This document shows positions 1 to 8,626 of a DNA stretch of 47,972 nucleotides, piece by piece. Made by a program: the position numbers and the translations under genes. The stretch is taken from contig PBNH01000010.1 in NCBI GenBank assembly GCA_002723035.1, positions 4,720 through 52,691 of the forward strand. The letters are read 5' to 3'. This stretch comes from Rhodobiaceae bacterium. Lineage in GTDB: Bacteria > Pseudomonadota > Alphaproteobacteria > MED-G09. Under the pieces are notes generated by a model. That model was given only the letters and a program-made list of their open reading frames with translations, was not told the DNA's origin and ran no database searches. Position 1 is the stretch's first letter; each line of letters starts with the position of its first letter.

Positions 1-1221
1 GAAGATCCAGATGATGATGATCAAGATGAAGATCAAGAGGAAGATACTCAAGAGGAGACAATGGAGACAGAAGATAGCTCCTCCTCTGAGGATGAATCCC
101 AGTCTGAAGACATGGATATTGATGATGGCATTCCAGAGGAAGATGAGTCTATGGATGCTGATATGTCTGAAATGGGAGAAGAAACTGATATTGACGATGA
201 TACTATGGCTCAGGCTGCCAAAGGCAGAGGAAACGACAATGAAGCTAGAAGAGAATTACCATATAAAATATTTACAGAGAAAAATGATGAACAAATTAAG
301 GCTTTTGATTTATGCGAAATTGATGAATTAGATAAATTGAGAGAATATTTAGATCAACAATTAAATCATCTTCAAGGTGCAGTAACAAGACTTGCAAATA
401 AATTACAAAGAAAATTGTTAGCACAACAAAATCGTTCATGGGAATTTGATTTAGAAGAAGGGCTTTTGGATGTATCGAAATTAACCAGGGTTATTACAGA
501 CCCGACCTCACCATTATCTTTCAAAATGGAAAAAGATATTGAATTTCGAGATACAATTGTTTCACTGCTAATTGACAATTCTGGCTCTATGAGAGGAAGA
601 CCAATTACAATTGCTGCAATGTGCGCAGATATTCTTGCTAGAACACTTGAAAGATGCTCAGTTAAAACTGAAATACTAGGTTTTACTACAAAAGCTTGGA
701 AAGGTGGGAAATCAAGAGAAGAATGGATTGAAAGCGGTAAACAGCCTGCTCCAGGAAGATTAAATGACTTACGTCACATCATTTATAAAACAGCCGATGA
801 ACCCTGGCGACGATCAAAACGAAACTTAGGATTAATGCTTAGAGAAGGTTTGTTAAAAGAAAATATTGATGGTGAAGCACTTGAGTGGGCTTACAGTAGA
901 TTAATAACAAGATCTGAACAAAGAAAAATATTGATGGTTATTTCAGACGGAGCACCCGTAGATGACTCAACATTATCGGTAAATGCTGGAAACTATCTAG
1001 AAAGACATTTAAAACAGGTAATTCAAAAAATAGAAATAGACCCCTCAATAGAATTGACTGCAATTGGCATTGGTCATGATGTAAACAGATATTACAGAAG
1101 AGCGGTAACAATTGTTGATGCCGAACAACTTGGTGGTGCTATAACTGAGCAGCTGGCCGGACTATTCGATGAAGAGTTTAAGACTTCTAATGTTAGAAAA
1201 AGAATAAAAGTAAATAATTAA
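1..1221 (+). CDS. cobT: Cobaltochelatase CobT subunit, C-terminal part (5' end outside window)
   Basis: CobT works with CobS and CobN in ATP-dependent insertion of cobalt into hydrogenobyrinate a,c-diamide during aerobic cobalamin synthesis. The reading frame is open to the first base of the window, so the N-terminus is missing. What is present is a long Asp/Glu/Ser-rich linker (about the first 85 codons), a helical stretch, and a von Willebrand A domain. The domain has a MIDAS motif D-N-S-G-S at 574-588, followed by a conserved SDG loop near 945 and a GIGHDV segment near 1066. The acidic linker before a VWA domain is typical of alphaproteobacterial CobT. The stop overlaps that of convergent rpmB by 4 bp. 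The ATG at 61 lies inside the acidic linker and is not a credible start. Confidence 0.9.
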   Translation, partial: EDPDDDDQDEDQEEDTQEETMETEDSSSSEDESQSEDMDIDDGIPEEDESMDADMSEMGEETDIDDDTMAQAAKGRGNDNEARRELPYKIFTEKNDEQIKAFDLCEIDELDKLREYLDQQLNHLQGAVTRLANKLQRKLLAQQNRSWEFDLEEGLLDVSKLTRVITDPTSPLSFKMEKDIEFRDTIVSLLIDNSGSMRGRPITIAAMCADILARTLERCSVKTEILGFTTKAWKGGKSREEWIESGKQPAPGRLNDLRHIIYKTADEPWRRSKRNLGLMLREGLLKENIDGEALEWAYSRLITRSEQRKILMVISDGAPVDDSTLSVNAGNYLERHLKQVIQKIEIDPSIELTAIGIGHDVNRYYRRAVTIVDAEQLGGAITEQLAGLFDEEFKTSNVRKRIKVNN

Positions 1222-1493
1222 GCTCTTAAAATTTTCTTTTTAATTTTTCTTGCTTTGAGGGAAAGATCTGAATTTTTAGCTTTAATTAAGTAATTATCTA
1301 AACCACCAACATGCTCTACGGATCTTAATGCGTGAGCACTTATTTTGAAACGGATTGTTTGATTTAGTTTATCGCTTGCAAGACTAACATTACATAAATT
1401 AGGAAGAAATCTTCTTTTCGTCCTATTCTTTGCATGGCTAACGTTGTTACCGGTCATTACGCCTTTGCCGCTTAATTCACATTGTCTAGACAT
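1218..1493 (-). CDS. rpmB: 50S ribosomal protein L28
   Basis: Structural protein of the large ribosomal subunit. At 91 aa it has the full L28 layout: [11 protein letters not shown] at the start, GNNVSHAKN with the following K/R-rich RRFLPNL segment, then the C-terminal basic tail. It is a single-gene unit with its own likely promoter in the 76-bp gap upstream. Its end overlaps the end of convergent cobT by 4 bp. Confidence 0.96.
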   Translation of the reverse strand: MSRQCELSGKGVMTGNNVSHAKNRTKRRFLPNLCNVSLASDKLNQTIRFKISAHALRSVEHVGGLDNYLIKAKNSDLSLKARKIKKKILRA

Positions 1494-1529
1494 TTTTTAA
1501 TACCAATTATTAGTTAACTTTAATTGAGG

Positions 1530-1556
1530 TTTATATAGACTAAATGATTACGTCAA
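1530..1556 (-). promoter_or_regulatory. Candidate sigma-70-type promoter of rpmB
   Basis: Reading the minus strand, TTGACG (1556-1551) is followed after 15 bp by TATAAA (1535-1530), both close to the -35 and -10 consensus, about 35 bp ahead of the rpmB start. The spacer is shorter than the preferred 17 bp. This is inference from sequence only. Confidence 0.4.
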
Positions 1557-1569
1557 GATAGTTTTATTA

Positions 1570-2412
1570 TCAATAATTCAAAGCCTCTTTTATTCTATCA
1601 ATATCATCTTTTACATCAATTAAATCATTATTCTGTAATTTATTATAATAATCTAACGCAACCTTAAGATCTTTTTTTACATACCTACCTTGTTCATAAA
1701 TTTTTGCCATTTCAATTATGGCTTCGTGTACATTTCCATTGGCGGCATCCCTAACAAATCTTAATCCTTTTTTTTCATCCCTAGTAACGCCTAAACCTCT
1801 AAGATAGAGCTTACCAAGATAAAATGTTGAATTAAAATATGGCGAGTTATCCCTATAATCTTCATTCGCCCTTGCTCTTCTATATAACTTTACTGCTTCT
1901 CTATAATCTCTTCTGCCAGCAGTCCCATTTTCATAGCCTTTTGCTACCTCAATTGACGATCTATCAAAATTCTTGTTAGAAGATACTTTAAACCACTCCA
2001 TTGCTTCTACTGGTTTTGGATCTTCCACTCTTCCCTCTCTCAACCAAAGTGCATAATTATATTGAGCCTGAGGAAGTCCCCCAAAAGCTGCTCTTTTATA
2101 ATATTCAAAGGCCTTTTTCTCATCAATTTCAACTCCACGACCTTTTGCATAAATAATTCCTAAATTAAATGTTGCAGCTATATTTCCCCTTTCTGATGCC
2201 TCTTTAAATAAATCAATAGCTTTTGAATAATCCTGTTTTAATCCCTTACCAATATAGTAAATACTACCTAAATAGAATTTAGCATCAGGGTTTCCTTCAT
2301 CAGATTGGGCTATTAAAATTTTTACATCTGTATCAATTGATAGCTCAGATTTAGTCTCATCATTAAACAATATAATAATAACTAATAGGACTAATGATTG
2401 TAAAAATCGCAT
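1570..2412 (-). CDS. Secreted Sel1/TPR-like repeat protein
   Basis: A 280-aa protein with an N-terminal signal peptide (hydrophobic core about residues 5-16) followed by about six Sel1-like helical repeats. The repeat pattern is A-x-F-x-L-G-x-I-Y-x-x-G-x-G-V plus a YYKRAA-type second helix, as in LGSIYYIGKG, LGIIYAKGRG and LGKLYLRGLG. Sel1 repeats are protein-interaction scaffolds, here probably periplasmic. No enzymatic domain is visible and the specific role is unknown. It sits 13 bp downstream of the acyl-CoA dehydrogenase and is probably co-transcribed. AAGGA lies about 10 bp before the ATG. Confidence 0.8.
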   Translation of the reverse strand: MRFLQSLVLLVIIILFNDETKSELSIDTDVKILIAQSDEGNPDAKFYLGSIYYIGKGLKQDYSKAIDLFKEASERGNIAATFNLGIIYAKGRGVEIDEKKAFEYYKRAAFGGLPQAQYNYALWLREGRVEDPKPVEAMEWFKVSSNKNFDRSSIEVAKGYENGTAGRRDYREAVKLYRRARANEDYRDNSPYFNSTFYLGKLYLRGLGVTRDEKKGLRFVRDAANGNVHEAIIEMAKIYEQGRYVKKDLKVALDYYNKLQNNDLIDVKDDIDRIKEALNY

Positions 2413-2425
2413 TTTGATTAATTCC

Positions 2426-3700
2426 TTATTTTTGTCTTTTTAAGAAATCGAAAAGATATCCAGCAACTTTACGAATCTGAATTTCTTCTGATCCCTCGGT
2501 TATTCTATAGCGCCTATGATGTCTATAAATATGCTCAAAAGGTTTATGACGGGAATAACCAATACCGCCATGTACTTGAATTGCTTGGTCAGCTGCTTGG
2601 CAAACAAGTCTATTGGACCGATAATTACACATAGATACCTTATCAGATAAGTGAGTGGCTACCTCAGGTTTTGTCATTTGATCCATTTGCCAAGCGGTTT
2701 TATAAACCAGATTTCTAATCATTTCACACTCTGTATGAAGTTCAGTTAATGGAAACTGTATTGCTTGATTTGTTGACAAAGCTCTCCCAAAGGGTTTTCT
2801 CTCTTTAGCGTATTCAACACTCATATTTATACAATACTGGGCAGCGCCAACTCCGGAAGCTGCCTGTCTTATTCTATTTTCATGAACAAAATGTTGAGCA
2901 AGCTCCAATCCTCTATCAAGTTTTCCTAATACAGAAGTATTCGGCACCCAAACATCTCTAAGACTTATTAATGCATGGTCAGTTGGCATATTAAATGTCC
3001 ACATAAATTCATCAACTTCAAAGCCAAGTGCAGATGAAGGAACTAAAAAACATGTTATACCTAGCGCAGAACCATTGTCACCGCTTGTTCTTGCAAAAAT
3101 CATATCATAGTTAGCCTTATGAATTCCAGTATTCCACGTTTTTTGACCATTTATAAGCCACCCATCAACCCCATCTCTGGTCTCTGGTACTGCATTGGTT
3201 TCCATCCAAGTAGCGTCTGATCCATGGTCAGGTTCAGTTAAACCAAAAGAAATCCTATGTGATCCATTCAACATTCCATTAATAAATTCGTCTTTTTGCT
3301 CAACAGTACCGAAATCTCTTAACATTAAAACCTGGGGAAAATTTCCAACTATAGAGTTCTCATTTTGTAAGTCATTGTGTAAACCCAAACCCTTAGCTGC
3401 TAAATGTTCTCGAATAATTGCCATCGCTAAATTTGAGCCATTTTTTCCACCATATTCTTCGGGTAATCCAAATCTTAAATGACCAGCTTCATCAGCAAGC
3501 TTTCTCATTTTACCTAAAAGCTCTTCCCACTCTTCGGTAGGAAGACCCCCATTATCCCAATTGGTTCTTGAATGCTCTCTTCTGTGATCAAAGAAACGAA
3601 TATTATCATCTTCATTTTCTAATGGTTTTATTTTTTTCTCAATAAAATCATCTAGAGTATCAAGATATTCAGAAATTTCATTTGGAATTGAGAAATCCAT
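2426..3700 (-). CDS. Acyl-CoA dehydrogenase
   Basis: A 424-aa FAD flavoenzyme that oxidises an acyl-CoA to the 2-enoyl-CoA and passes electrons to ETF. Visible family features are the N-terminal helical domain ending in FGLPEEYGG, the FAD/substrate segment SFGLTEPDHGSDATW, the GQKTWNTG motif, the KPFGRALSTNQ helix, and QIHGGIGY followed by RITEGSEEIQ. In the last, the Glu after Thr occupies the place of the catalytic base of medium-chain dehydrogenases. The length is normal. A strong GGAGGA site lies about 6 bp before the ATG. Chain-length specificity cannot be read. The partner etfBA genes are at 24403-26082. Confidence 0.87.
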   Translation of the reverse strand: MDFSIPNEISEYLDTLDDFIEKKIKPLENEDDNIRFFDHRREHSRTNWDNGGLPTEEWEELLGKMRKLADEAGHLRFGLPEEYGGKNGSNLAMAIIREHLAAKGLGLHNDLQNENSIVGNFPQVLMLRDFGTVEQKDEFINGMLNGSHRISFGLTEPDHGSDATWMETNAVPETRDGVDGWLINGQKTWNTGIHKANYDMIFARTSGDNGSALGITCFLVPSSALGFEVDEFMWTFNMPTDHALISLRDVWVPNTSVLGKLDRGLELAQHFVHENRIRQAASGVGAAQYCINMSVEYAKERKPFGRALSTNQAIQFPLTELHTECEMIRNLVYKTAWQMDQMTKPEVATHLSDKVSMCNYRSNRLVCQAADQAIQVHGGIGYSRHKPFEHIYRHHRRYRITEGSEEIQIRKVAGYLFDFLKRQK

Positions 3701-3807
3701 TTTAAATCCTCCGTATTCATAAAAAATTGAATATTTACATTATTTAATCATAAAATCTATTCTTTATGCATTGTGTATTGAGGATATTTTTTGCATATAT
3801 ATGGTAT

Positions 3808-3858
3808 AGAACATAACGTGAAATTAACCATGTAAGTGATTCGATCATGATATGTTCT
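3808..3858. repeat. Inverted repeat in the divergent intergenic region
   Basis: AGAACATA (3808-3815) and its perfect reverse complement TATGTTCT (3851-3858) are separated by 35 bp. A palindromic ATCATGAT lies just inside the right arm, and the direct repeat AAGTGAT occurs at 3834-3840 and 3861-3867. The 257-bp gap holds the divergent starts of the acyl-CoA dehydrogenase and the helicase, so these could be operator sites. No regulator family is recognised, and short repeats arise by chance in AT-rich DNA. Confidence 0.3.
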
Positions 3859-3957
3859 TAAAGTGATCTAAACTATAAATTAATATAAATACTATATGTA
3901 GTATAATTTATTTTTTTATTTAATTCAAATATTCAAAAAAACTTTGTAAAAGAATTT

Positions 3958-6540
3958 ATGACTGTAATTGCTGCTTTAGGGCCAACAAATACTGGTAAAA
4001 CTTATTATGCTATCGAGAGGCTTGCCGCGCATAAATCCGGAATGATTGGTTTACCATTAAGACTTCTCACAAGAGAAGTATATGACAAAATGGTATTAAA
4101 AGTTGGCCCTTCAAGAGTAGCTATGATTACAGGTGAAGAGAGAATTATTCCTGATAATCCAAAATATTGGGTGTGCACAGTAGAATCTATGCCAATAAAT
4201 ATACCCGTAGAATTCTTGGCTGTTGATGAAATACAATTGATAGATGACCCAGAGAGAGGTCATATATTTACAGATAGAATTTTAAATGCTCGTGGAATGA
4301 GTGAAACCCTTTTTATGGGTTCAAGTATCTCAAAGAAAGTAATTAAAAAGCTAATTAATAATGTAAAATTTTATGACAGAGAGAGATACTCAAAACTAAC
4401 CTATACTGGTTATAAAAAAATTAGTCACCTACCAAAAAGGTCTGCCGTAGTAGCTTTCTCAATTCAATCTGTATATGCAATAGCAGAAATTATTAAAAGA
4501 CAAAAAGGTGGTGTAGCTGTAGTTATGGGATCATTGAGTCCTCAAGCAAGGAATGCTCAAGTAAAAATGTACCAAAATGGTGATGTCGATTACATTGTTG
4601 CTACTGATGCAATTGGAATGGGCTTAAATCTAGACCTAAATCATATAGCTTTTGCTGAAACTGAAAAATATGACGGAGAGAATTTCAGAAAATTATATCC
4701 ACATGAATTAGCTCAGATTGCAGGCAGAGCAGGGAGATATCAAAGAGATGGAACATTTGGGGTTACAGGTCAAGCAATTGAAATTGATAATGCAGTTATT
4801 GCTAGAATAGAGGATCATAGATTTATACCTCTTAACTCTGCAAAATGGAGAAATAAAAATCTTAATTTTTCCTCTGTTAATAAATTAATAGAAAGTCTTA
4901 AAGCCATCCCAAATCAAACTGAGCTTGGGATCTCTAGGCAAGCCGATGACTTAAGAGCTTTAATAAGGTTAAGCCAAGACAAAGAAATCTTAGAAAATGC
5001 AAATAATAAAAAAACTATTCAAACATTATGGGAAACATCTCAAATCCCTGACTTTAGAAATATAAGTGAAGGCGAACATTCAAAGATTATTTCTTTAATT
5101 TTTAAAGAATTATGCCTAAACAATAAATTATCTGATGAATGGCTAAACTCGCATATTAAATCTTTTGATAAGTATTATGGTGATATTAATTCTCTAATGA
5201 TGAGGCTATCTGGCATAAGAACATGGACATATGTCTCTCAAAAAGAAAAATGGTTAGATAATCCAGCCTTATGGCAGAAAAAAACTCGTGAAATTGAAGA
5301 TAAACTATCTGACGCACTTCACAATTCACTCACTGAAAGGTTTGTTGAAAAAAATTCAAATAAATTAAGAATTAAGTACAAAGATAAAAAAGATATTTTA
5401 TCTGGAATCAATGATAATGGAGATATTACAGTTGAAGGCGAGTATTTTGGAAAAATACTCGGTTTCAAATTAATTACTGAGAAATCCTACTCTGAACAAT
5501 ATCTTAAACAAATCAGATCAGCGATATCTAAACCTGTAGAAATAGAAATGAAAAAAAAATCTCTTAAAATTTTATCGTCAGAGTTTGATATGTTCACTCT
5601 AAACTCAGATCTTTTTATTTATTTTAATGATGAAAAAATTGCTGGATTAAAACCTGGTAACAATCCCCTTAATCCAAGTATTAATATAATTTGTGATGAA
5701 TATTTAGACTCAAATATTAAAAAAAAGCTCGAGAATAAATTTCTTGAATGGATACAAAATTATATTAAATTTAACTTAAAAGAAATCCTTTCACTAAAAA
5801 ATACCGATAATTTGTCTCCAGGCACAAAAGGTATTGCCTTTAGATTACTTGAAGAACTTGGCCTTATAATAAGAAGCAAGATTAAAAATGAAATAAAAAT
5901 TTTAGATCAAAAATCGAGACAAGAATTAAGAAAAATGGGAGTAAAAATTGGAAAGTTCTCAATATTTTTTCCTGCAACTGTTAAGCCAAAAGCCACTGAG
6001 TTATTAATATCTTTGTGGATTAATTATTCAGAAAAAAACTATAGTCAAGACGATATTAGACTCATAAGAGAAAATTTACCGAAACCTGGTATTACTTCAT
6101 GTGCTTTAAATCAAAACATATCGCACGAGATATATAAAGTACTTGGTTATTTAGTTATTGGCAAAATGGTTATAAGAGCGGATATTATTGAGAGACTCGA
6201 CAAAATAATCTATAATCAAATTGATAAGGATTCAAAAGACAAAAGCTTTTTAGTTAACGACGAAATGATATCTTTATTAGGATGTTCTAGAGAAAATATG
6301 AAGCTAATTATAAAAAATCTTGGCTTCATTAAAAATAATAAAAAAATACACAAGCCTGATGACAATGGAATTATTTCTGAGGATCCTGAAATTTGGTACA
6401 AAAAGAAATATAATTATGGAGCAAATATTAAGAAAAAATCTAAAAAATTTAAAAAGAAATCAAAAAAAGAAACTACTTCAAATTTTTTTGCTGAAAACAA
6501 TGATCTCAAAAAGTTAAAAGAAAGATTAAAATTTGAATAG
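3958..6540 (+). CDS. SUV3-like DExH RNA helicase
   Basis: An 860-aa superfamily-2 helicase related to mitochondrial SUV3, the RNA-degradosome helicase. The helicase core is at the extreme N-terminus: Walker A G-P-T-N-T-G-K-T at residues 8-15, the DEIQ box at 90-93 followed by DDPERGH, motif V ATDAIGMGLNL, and motif VI QIAGRAGRYQRDG around residue 255. The central and C-terminal parts are typical of the alphaproteobacterial long form. The C-terminus is lysine-rich, alternating with Phe and Asn, and probably binds RNA. The stop overlaps the S4-domain gene by 8 bp, indicating translational coupling. The substrate and any exonuclease partner are unknown, and no such partner is encoded nearby. Confidence 0.88.
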   Translation: MTVIAALGPTNTGKTYYAIERLAAHKSGMIGLPLRLLTREVYDKMVLKVGPSRVAMITGEERIIPDNPKYWVCTVESMPINIPVEFLAVDEIQLIDDPERGHIFTDRILNARGMSETLFMGSSISKKVIKKLINNVKFYDRERYSKLTYTGYKKISHLPKRSAVVAFSIQSVYAIAEIIKRQKGGVAVVMGSLSPQARNAQVKMYQNGDVDYIVATDAIGMGLNLDLNHIAFAETEKYDGENFRKLYPHELAQIAGRAGRYQRDGTFGVTGQAIEIDNAVIARIEDHRFIPLNSAKWRNKNLNFSSVNKLIESLKAIPNQTELGISRQADDLRALIRLSQDKEILENANNKKTIQTLWETSQIPDFRNISEGEHSKIISLIFKELCLNNKLSDEWLNSHIKSFDKYYGDINSLMMRLSGIRTWTYVSQKEKWLDNPALWQKKTREIEDKLSDALHNSLTERFVEKNSNKLRIKYKDKKDILSGINDNGDITVEGEYFGKILGFKLITEKSYSEQYLKQIRSAISKPVEIEMKKKSLKILSSEFDMFTLNSDLFIYFNDEKIAGLKPGNNPLNPSINIICDEYLDSNIKKKLENKFLEWIQNYIKFNLKEILSLKNTDNLSPGTKGIAFRLLEELGLIIRSKIKNEIKILDQKSRQELRKMGVKIGKFSIFFPATVKPKATELLISLWINYSEKNYSQDDIRLIRENLPKPGITSCALNQNISHEIYKVLGYLVIGKMVIRADIIERLDKIIYNQIDKDSKDKSFLVNDEMISLLGCSRENMKLIIKNLGFIKNNKKIHKPDDNGIISEDPEIWYKKKYNYGANIKKKSKKFKKKSKKETTSNFFAENNDLKKLKERLKFE

Positions 6541-6832
6541 AATTAATAAAAATGAAAAAAATCAAGTTGTTGATGAACAAAGAATAGATAATTGGCTTTT
6601 TAGGTCACGTTTGATCAAATCGAGGGCTAAAGCTCAAAAAATTATCCTTGATGGATATGTTAAAATTAATAAAATACGCACATCAAAGCCATCAGTTAAG
6701 ATTAAAATTGGAGATGTTATAACACTGACTAAATTTAATAGTGTCTTTGTATTATCAGTAGAAGATTTTGCAAAAAATAGACTTAATGCTAAAGAGGCTA
6801 TTAAATTGTATAAAGAAATTAAAATAATATAG
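6533..6832 (+). CDS. S4-domain RNA-binding protein (Hsp15-like)
   Basis: A 99-aa protein made almost entirely of an S4 RNA-binding domain: R-I-D-N-W-L-F-R-S-R near residue 17, then a K-S-R-A-x-A-Q-K-I-I helix, G-Y-V-K-I-N, and the I-K-I-G-D-V-I turn. Hsp15-type S4 proteins bind stalled 50S subunits carrying nascent chains; transferring that role here is inference. The start is TTG at 6533, because no in-frame ATG exists upstream of the domain, and it overlaps the helicase stop. The helicase-S4-ferredoxin-CarD order is common in alphaproteobacteria. Confidence 0.8.
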   Translation: MNRINKNEKNQVVDEQRIDNWLFRSRLIKSRAKAQKIILDGYVKINKIRTSKPSVKIKIGDVITLTKFNSVFVLSVEDFAKNRLNAKEAIKLYKEIKII

Positions 6833-6844
6833 GAAAATTTGTTA

Positions 6845-7306
6845 ATGAAAAAATTTATAAAAAAGTTTTTTAGTGAGAAAACTTCAAATAAAGAAAATCA
6901 GGACGAGCCCAATAGTTCTGTTATTGAAGAGGCTGTGGTAGTATTATTACTCCGGGCGGCAAATATTGACGGTAATAAAGATGAGCAGGAAGTTGAGTCA
7001 ATTAAAAAATTAATTATTAAACAATTTAATTATGACGAAGAAAGGGCAGATACACTTATTACGTCAGCAAATGAGAAAGAGGAAAACTCTGCAGATCTGT
7101 TTGAGTGGTCTAAAATAATTAACGATCATTATGATCTAGATAGTAAAAAAATTGTTTTTAGCATGATGTGTGAAATAATTTGTGCAGATGGATTAGTTGA
7201 TCCTTTTGAGTCAAACCTAATTAGAAGACTATCTGGTTTACTTTACATTTCAGATAAAGATGCAGGTGCAATCAAAAAAGAAGTTATGAATAACAAAGGT
7301 ATGTAA
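6845..7306 (+). CDS. TerB-like (DUF533-type) acidic protein
   Basis: A 153-aa, mostly helical, acidic protein. It contains two related metal-binding-like helical pieces, [14 protein letters not shown] near the N-terminus and [21 protein letters not shown] near the C-terminus, as in the TerB family. TerB proteins are named for tellurite resistance, but the function of most homologues is undefined. The ATG at 6845 is preferred over the TTG at 6839 because AGGA (6831-6834) is about 10 bp ahead of it. The TAA overlaps the ferredoxin ATG by one base. Confidence 0.78.
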   Translation: MKKFIKKFFSEKTSNKENQDEPNSSVIEEAVVVLLLRAANIDGNKDEQEVESIKKLIIKQFNYDEERADTLITSANEKEENSADLFEWSKIINDHYDLDSKKIVFSMMCEIICADGLVDPFESNLIRRLSGLLYISDKDAGAIKKEVMNNKGM

Positions 7307-7644
7307 TGACTTACGTTGTCTCAGAGGAATGCATTAAGTGTAAATTTATGGATTGTGTTGATGTCTGTCCAGTCGATTGTTTTTATGAAGGCGAAAACAT
7401 GCTTGTAATACATCCTGAAGAATGCATTGATTGTGGTGTCTGCGAACCTGAGTGCCCAGCAGAAGCTATTCATCCTGACACAAAGGACGGTATGGAGAAA
7501 TGGTTAAAAATAAATACCGAATATGCTGATAAATGGCCAAATATAACTGTAATGAGAGATAGTCCTGAAGATGCTGAAGATTTTAATGGTGAAGAAAATA
7601 AATTTGAAAAATATTTTAGCGAAGAGCCTGGGGAAGGTGATTAA
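7306..7644 (+). CDS. fdxA: 7Fe-8S ferredoxin FdxA
   Basis: A 112-aa cytosolic electron carrier. Cysteines at residues 9, 12, 17 and 21 (followed by Pro) and at 40, 43, 46 and 50 (followed by Pro) give the two cluster motifs of bacterial seven-iron ferredoxins, one 3Fe-4S and one 4Fe-4S. The acidic C-terminal extension of about 55 residues, with KWPNI, is characteristic of the FdxA type. The start overlaps the previous stop as TAATG, so translation is coupled to the TerB-like gene. The redox partner is not evident here. Confidence 0.92.
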   Translation: MTYVVSEECIKCKFMDCVDVCPVDCFYEGENMLVIHPEECIDCGVCEPECPAEAIHPDTKDGMEKWLKINTEYADKWPNITVMRDSPEDAEDFNGEENKFEKYFSEEPGEGD

Positions 7645-7658
7645 CCTTAAAATCTTGT

Positions 7659-7690
7659 AAAAGCTTGATTATTCTGCTAAAGGCTTTTTT
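7659..7690 (+). terminator. Weak candidate intrinsic terminator between fdxA and carD
   Basis: AAAAGC (7659-7664) can pair with GCTTTT (7683-7688), and the 3' arm runs into a T tract. The loop is long (18 nt) and the stem short, so termination would be weak. It lies in the only sizeable gap between the helicase operon and carD. Confidence 0.33.
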
Positions 7691-7719
7691 CTAACTTCAT
7701 TGTACTAAGGATACCTCTG

Positions 7720-8601
7720 ATGAGTGTAAAAAAAAGGGCACAAAAAAATAAATCAAAAGCTGCAGAAAAAATAAGTAAAAAAAAAGTAGTAAAAAAAAAT
7801 ATGGTTAAGAAAGCTTCTACGAAAAAAGCTTCTCAAAAGAGAGCTGCACCTAAGAAAGCTGCACCTAAGAAAACTTCATCTAAGAAGGCTGTTCCTAAGA
7901 AAGCTGCACCTAGAAAAGCTGCACCCAAGAAAGCTGCACCTAAGAAAACTTCATCGAAGAAGGCTGTTCCTAAGAAAGCTGCACCCAAAAAAGCTACACC
8001 TAATAAAACTGCAACGAAAAAAATAATTAAAAAAAAGGAGTCCCCTAAAAATTCATCAGAAAAGAGAAATGTAGCTAAGAAAGAGGAATTTCTTCCGGAA
8101 CAATATGTTGTCTATCCATCTCATGGTATTGGTCAAATTTTATTAATAGAAAAAAAAGAGATAGCAGGACAAATGCTTACAATGTATGTGATAGAGTTTG
8201 AAAAAGAAAAGATGACATTAAGAGTACCTATAGAAAAGACCAAAGAAATTGGAGTTAGAAAAATTTCTACAAAAAATCAACTTAAAGATGTTTTTGAAAT
8301 ATTAACAGGAAAAGCAAAAATTAGAAGAACGATGTGGAGTAGAAGGGCTCAAGAGTATGAAACTAAAATAAATTCTGGTGATATAAAGCTTCTTACTGAA
8401 GTAGTAAGAGATTTATTTAGAAGTGACAGTCAGCCAGAACAATCTTACTCTGAAAGGCAGTTATATGAAGCTGCTAGAGAGAGATTATCAAGAGAAGTGG
8501 CTGTTATTGAAAAAACTGATGAACAAAAAGCTATTGAAAAGATGGAAACTATATTAAATAATTCAAATGTTAGAAACGAAGAACTAAGTACTGAAAACTA
8601 A
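7720..8601 (+). CDS. carD: CarD-family transcription regulator with histone-H1-like N-terminal tail
   Basis: A 293-aa protein in two parts. Residues 1 to about 120 are almost wholly Lys, Ala, Pro, Ser and Thr, with pentads of A-A-P-K-K type, resembling histone H1 or AlgP tails. From about residue 127 follows a CarD domain: EQYVVYPSHGIGQI, the Tudor-like RNA-polymerase-interacting region, then a helical DNA-binding part with RRAQEYETKINSGD and LYEAARERLSREVAVIE. CarD/CdnL proteins bind the RNA polymerase beta subunit and stabilise open promoter complexes, mostly at rRNA and housekeeping promoters. The basic tail probably adds non-specific DNA binding (inference). Alphaproteobacterial CarD proteins are usually about 170 aa, so the tail is the unusual part. 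Confidence 0.87.
   Translation: MSVKKRAQKNKSKAAEKISKKKVVKKNMVKKASTKKASQKRAAPKKAAPKKTSSKKAVPKKAAPRKAAPKKAAPKKTSSKKAVPKKAAPKKATPNKTATKKIIKKKESPKNSSEKRNVAKKEEFLPEQYVVYPSHGIGQILLIEKKEIAGQMLTMYVIEFEKEKMTLRVPIEKTKEIGVRKISTKNQLKDVFEILTGKAKIRRTMWSRRAQEYETKINSGDIKLLTEVVRDLFRSDSQPEQSYSERQLYEAARERLSREVAVIEKTDEQKAIEKMETILNNSNVRNEELSTEN
7843..7992 (+). repeat. Two tandem 75-bp repeats in the carD tail
   Basis: Unit 1 is 7843-7917 and unit 2 is 7918-7992. Each encodes 25 residues built from pentads AAPKK, AAPKK, TSSKK, AVPKK and AAPRK/AAPKK. I count four base differences between the units: three third-position changes and one Arg-to-Lys change. That near-identity indicates a recent in-frame duplication. 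Confidence 0.9.
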
Positions 8602-8626
8602 GAATATTTTTAAGAGGGGAAACTTA

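Noticed and set aside
7843-7992. Short direct repeats as a CRISPR array.
   Set aside because: The repeats have no spacers and encode a continuous K/A/P-rich protein segment in frame with the CarD domain.
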